6,704 nucleotides of DNA from an uncultured Eisenbergiella sp. (GTDB taxonomy: Bacteria; Bacillota; Clostridia; Lachnospirales; Lachnospiraceae): the NCBI GenBank assembly GCA_947626725.1, contig CANQTI010000105.1, positions 1 to 6,704 on the forward strand, in the 5' to 3' direction. Shown here one piece after another: positions 6,156 to 6,704 of the stretch (position 1 is the first letter of the stretch; every line of letters begins with the position of its first letter). The position numbers were made by a program, and so were the translations under genes. The notes beneath the pieces are model-generated. The model saw only the letters and a list, made by a program, of their open reading frames with translations. It did no database searches and was not told the origin of the DNA.

Positions 6156-6161
6156 AGGCGT

Positions 6162-6528
6162 GCAAGCAGGATAAATGGTCGCGGCTGTTTTCTCCGGTAT
6201 GGCATGACCATCCGTGAGAGAACAGGTGAGGAAAGTCCGGGCTTCACAGGGCAGGATGCCGGATAACGTCCGGCGGAGGCGACTCCAGGGACAGTGCAGC
6301 AGAAATGTACCGCCAGCTTCTTACTGGTAAGGGTGGAAAGGCCGTGTAAGAGACTACCGCCCGTCTGGCAACAGGCGGGGCATATGTAAACCCCATCCGA
6401 AGCAAGACCAAGCAGAAAGCAACAGGCCGGCCCGGCCTGCTTTCAGGTAGGTCGCTGGATCCTGTCGGCAACGGCAGGGCTAGATAGATGACCATTCATG
6501 ACAGAACCCGGCTTATCGTCCCGCTTGC
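6162..6528 (+). ncRNA. rnpB: RNase P RNA, bacterial A-type
   Basis: This is the catalytic RNA of ribonuclease P, which removes 5' leaders from tRNA precursors. Universally conserved segments appear in order: GAGGAAAGTCCGGGCT (6228-6243), ACAGTGCAGCAGAAA (6291-6305), GGTAAGGGTGGAAAGG followed by GTAAGAG, GTAAACCCCATCCGAAGC and AAGACCAA (6386-6411), and ACAGAACCCGGCTTA (6501-6515). The ends are set by helix P1, where 6162-6171 pairs with 6519-6528 (ten positions, one mismatch). Helix P2 follows, with AATGGTC (6174-6180) pairing GACCATT (6490-6496). An internal two-part hairpin (6415-6420/6439-6444 and 6424-6429/6433-6438) is also clear. The length, about 367 nt, suits an A-type molecule, as usual in Clostridia, rather than the B-type of Bacillus. 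It has its own promoter and terminator and is transcribed away from the metal operon. Confidence 0.97.
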
Positions 6529-6537
6529 CCCCTAAAG

Positions 6538-6580
6538 GGAAAGCACCCTTTCGCCTTTCGGCCCGGGTGCTTTCCTTTTT
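6538..6580 (+). terminator. Intrinsic terminator of rnpB
   Basis: GGAAAGCACCC (6538-6548) pairs perfectly over 11 bp with GGGTGCTTTCC (6565-6575), with a 16-nt loop, and is followed at once by five T (6576-6580). It lies 10 nt after the end of helix P1. In the opposite direction the stem lacks a clean T-run, so it is probably one-way. Confidence 0.92.
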
Positions 6581-6610
6581 CATTCCTTCATAAACCAGTA
6601 CTTCCATACT

Positions 6611-6704
6611 TTATTCGTTGCTTGTTCGTAAACGGTACAAAACAAGCCGATTTTCAATCTCCTCCATTTCTGGGATAATACCTATATCAATCTCAGAAGC
6701 GGAG
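6611..6704 (-). CDS. Possible C-terminal end of an unidentified convergent gene (partial)
   Basis: Reading leftward from the right edge, one frame is open for 30 codons to a TAA at 6611-6613. It would encode a tail containing PEMEEIENRLVLYRLRTSNE. The residue mix looks like a charged helix and hence like a real protein end. The other two minus frames are closed by early stops. I do not recognise the family. Thirty open codons can occur by chance, so this is tentative; the base composition is AT-richer than the other genes here. Confidence 0.35.
   Translation of the reverse strand, partial: SASEIDIGIIPEMEEIENRLVLYRLRTSNE

Noticed and set aside
6244..6495. Minus-strand open frame opposite the RNase P RNA
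   Set aside because: It is a well-known type of spurious gene call, lying entirely within the conserved rnpB structure.

Overview
The window looks like chromosomal DNA from a moderately GC-rich low-GC-phylum Firmicute, most plausibly a Clostridia/Lachnospiraceae gut bacterium. This rests on strong AGGAG/GAGG ribosome binding sites, an A-type RNase P RNA with a consensus sigma-70-type promoter, a YlmH-like S4 protein and a CmpB-family membrane protein. The assignment is made from sequence character only, not from a search.

Layout. Positions 1-5895 hold six genes, all on the minus strand and read right to left. They are: a G3E (CobW/P47K) GTPase with a 100-residue tract made only of His, Asp, Glu and Gly (4681-5895); a second, divergent G3E-type GTPase with an extra C-terminal domain resembling DUF1980/TIGR03943 (3625-4560); a YlmH-like S4 RNA-binding protein (2718-3611, GTG start); a CmpB-type membrane protein with a long cytoplasmic coiled coil (1680-2693); a ZnuA-like metal-binding lipoprotein (479-1537); and a ZnuC-like ABC ATPase cut by the left edge (1-394). 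The gaps are 120, 13, 24, 142 and 84 nt, with no convincing internal terminator, so a single operon is likely. A possible promoter lies at 5987-6015.

Positions 5896-6161 are a divergent intergenic region. On the plus strand, 6162-6528 is the RNase P RNA gene rnpB, with its promoter at 6127-6155 and an intrinsic terminator at 6538-6580. The last 94 bases may hold the 3' end of a convergent minus-strand gene.

Working model (inference). The operon is a transition-metal, most likely zinc, uptake and allocation cassette. The lipoprotein and ABC ATPase, with a permease expected beyond the left edge, would import metal. The His-rich GTPase would buffer it and deliver it to client proteins. The second GTPase would act on an unknown client or partner membrane system. 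Two unexpected passengers, the S4 RNA-binding protein and the CmpB-type membrane protein, sit between the GTPases and the transporter. This combination is the most interesting part of the window.
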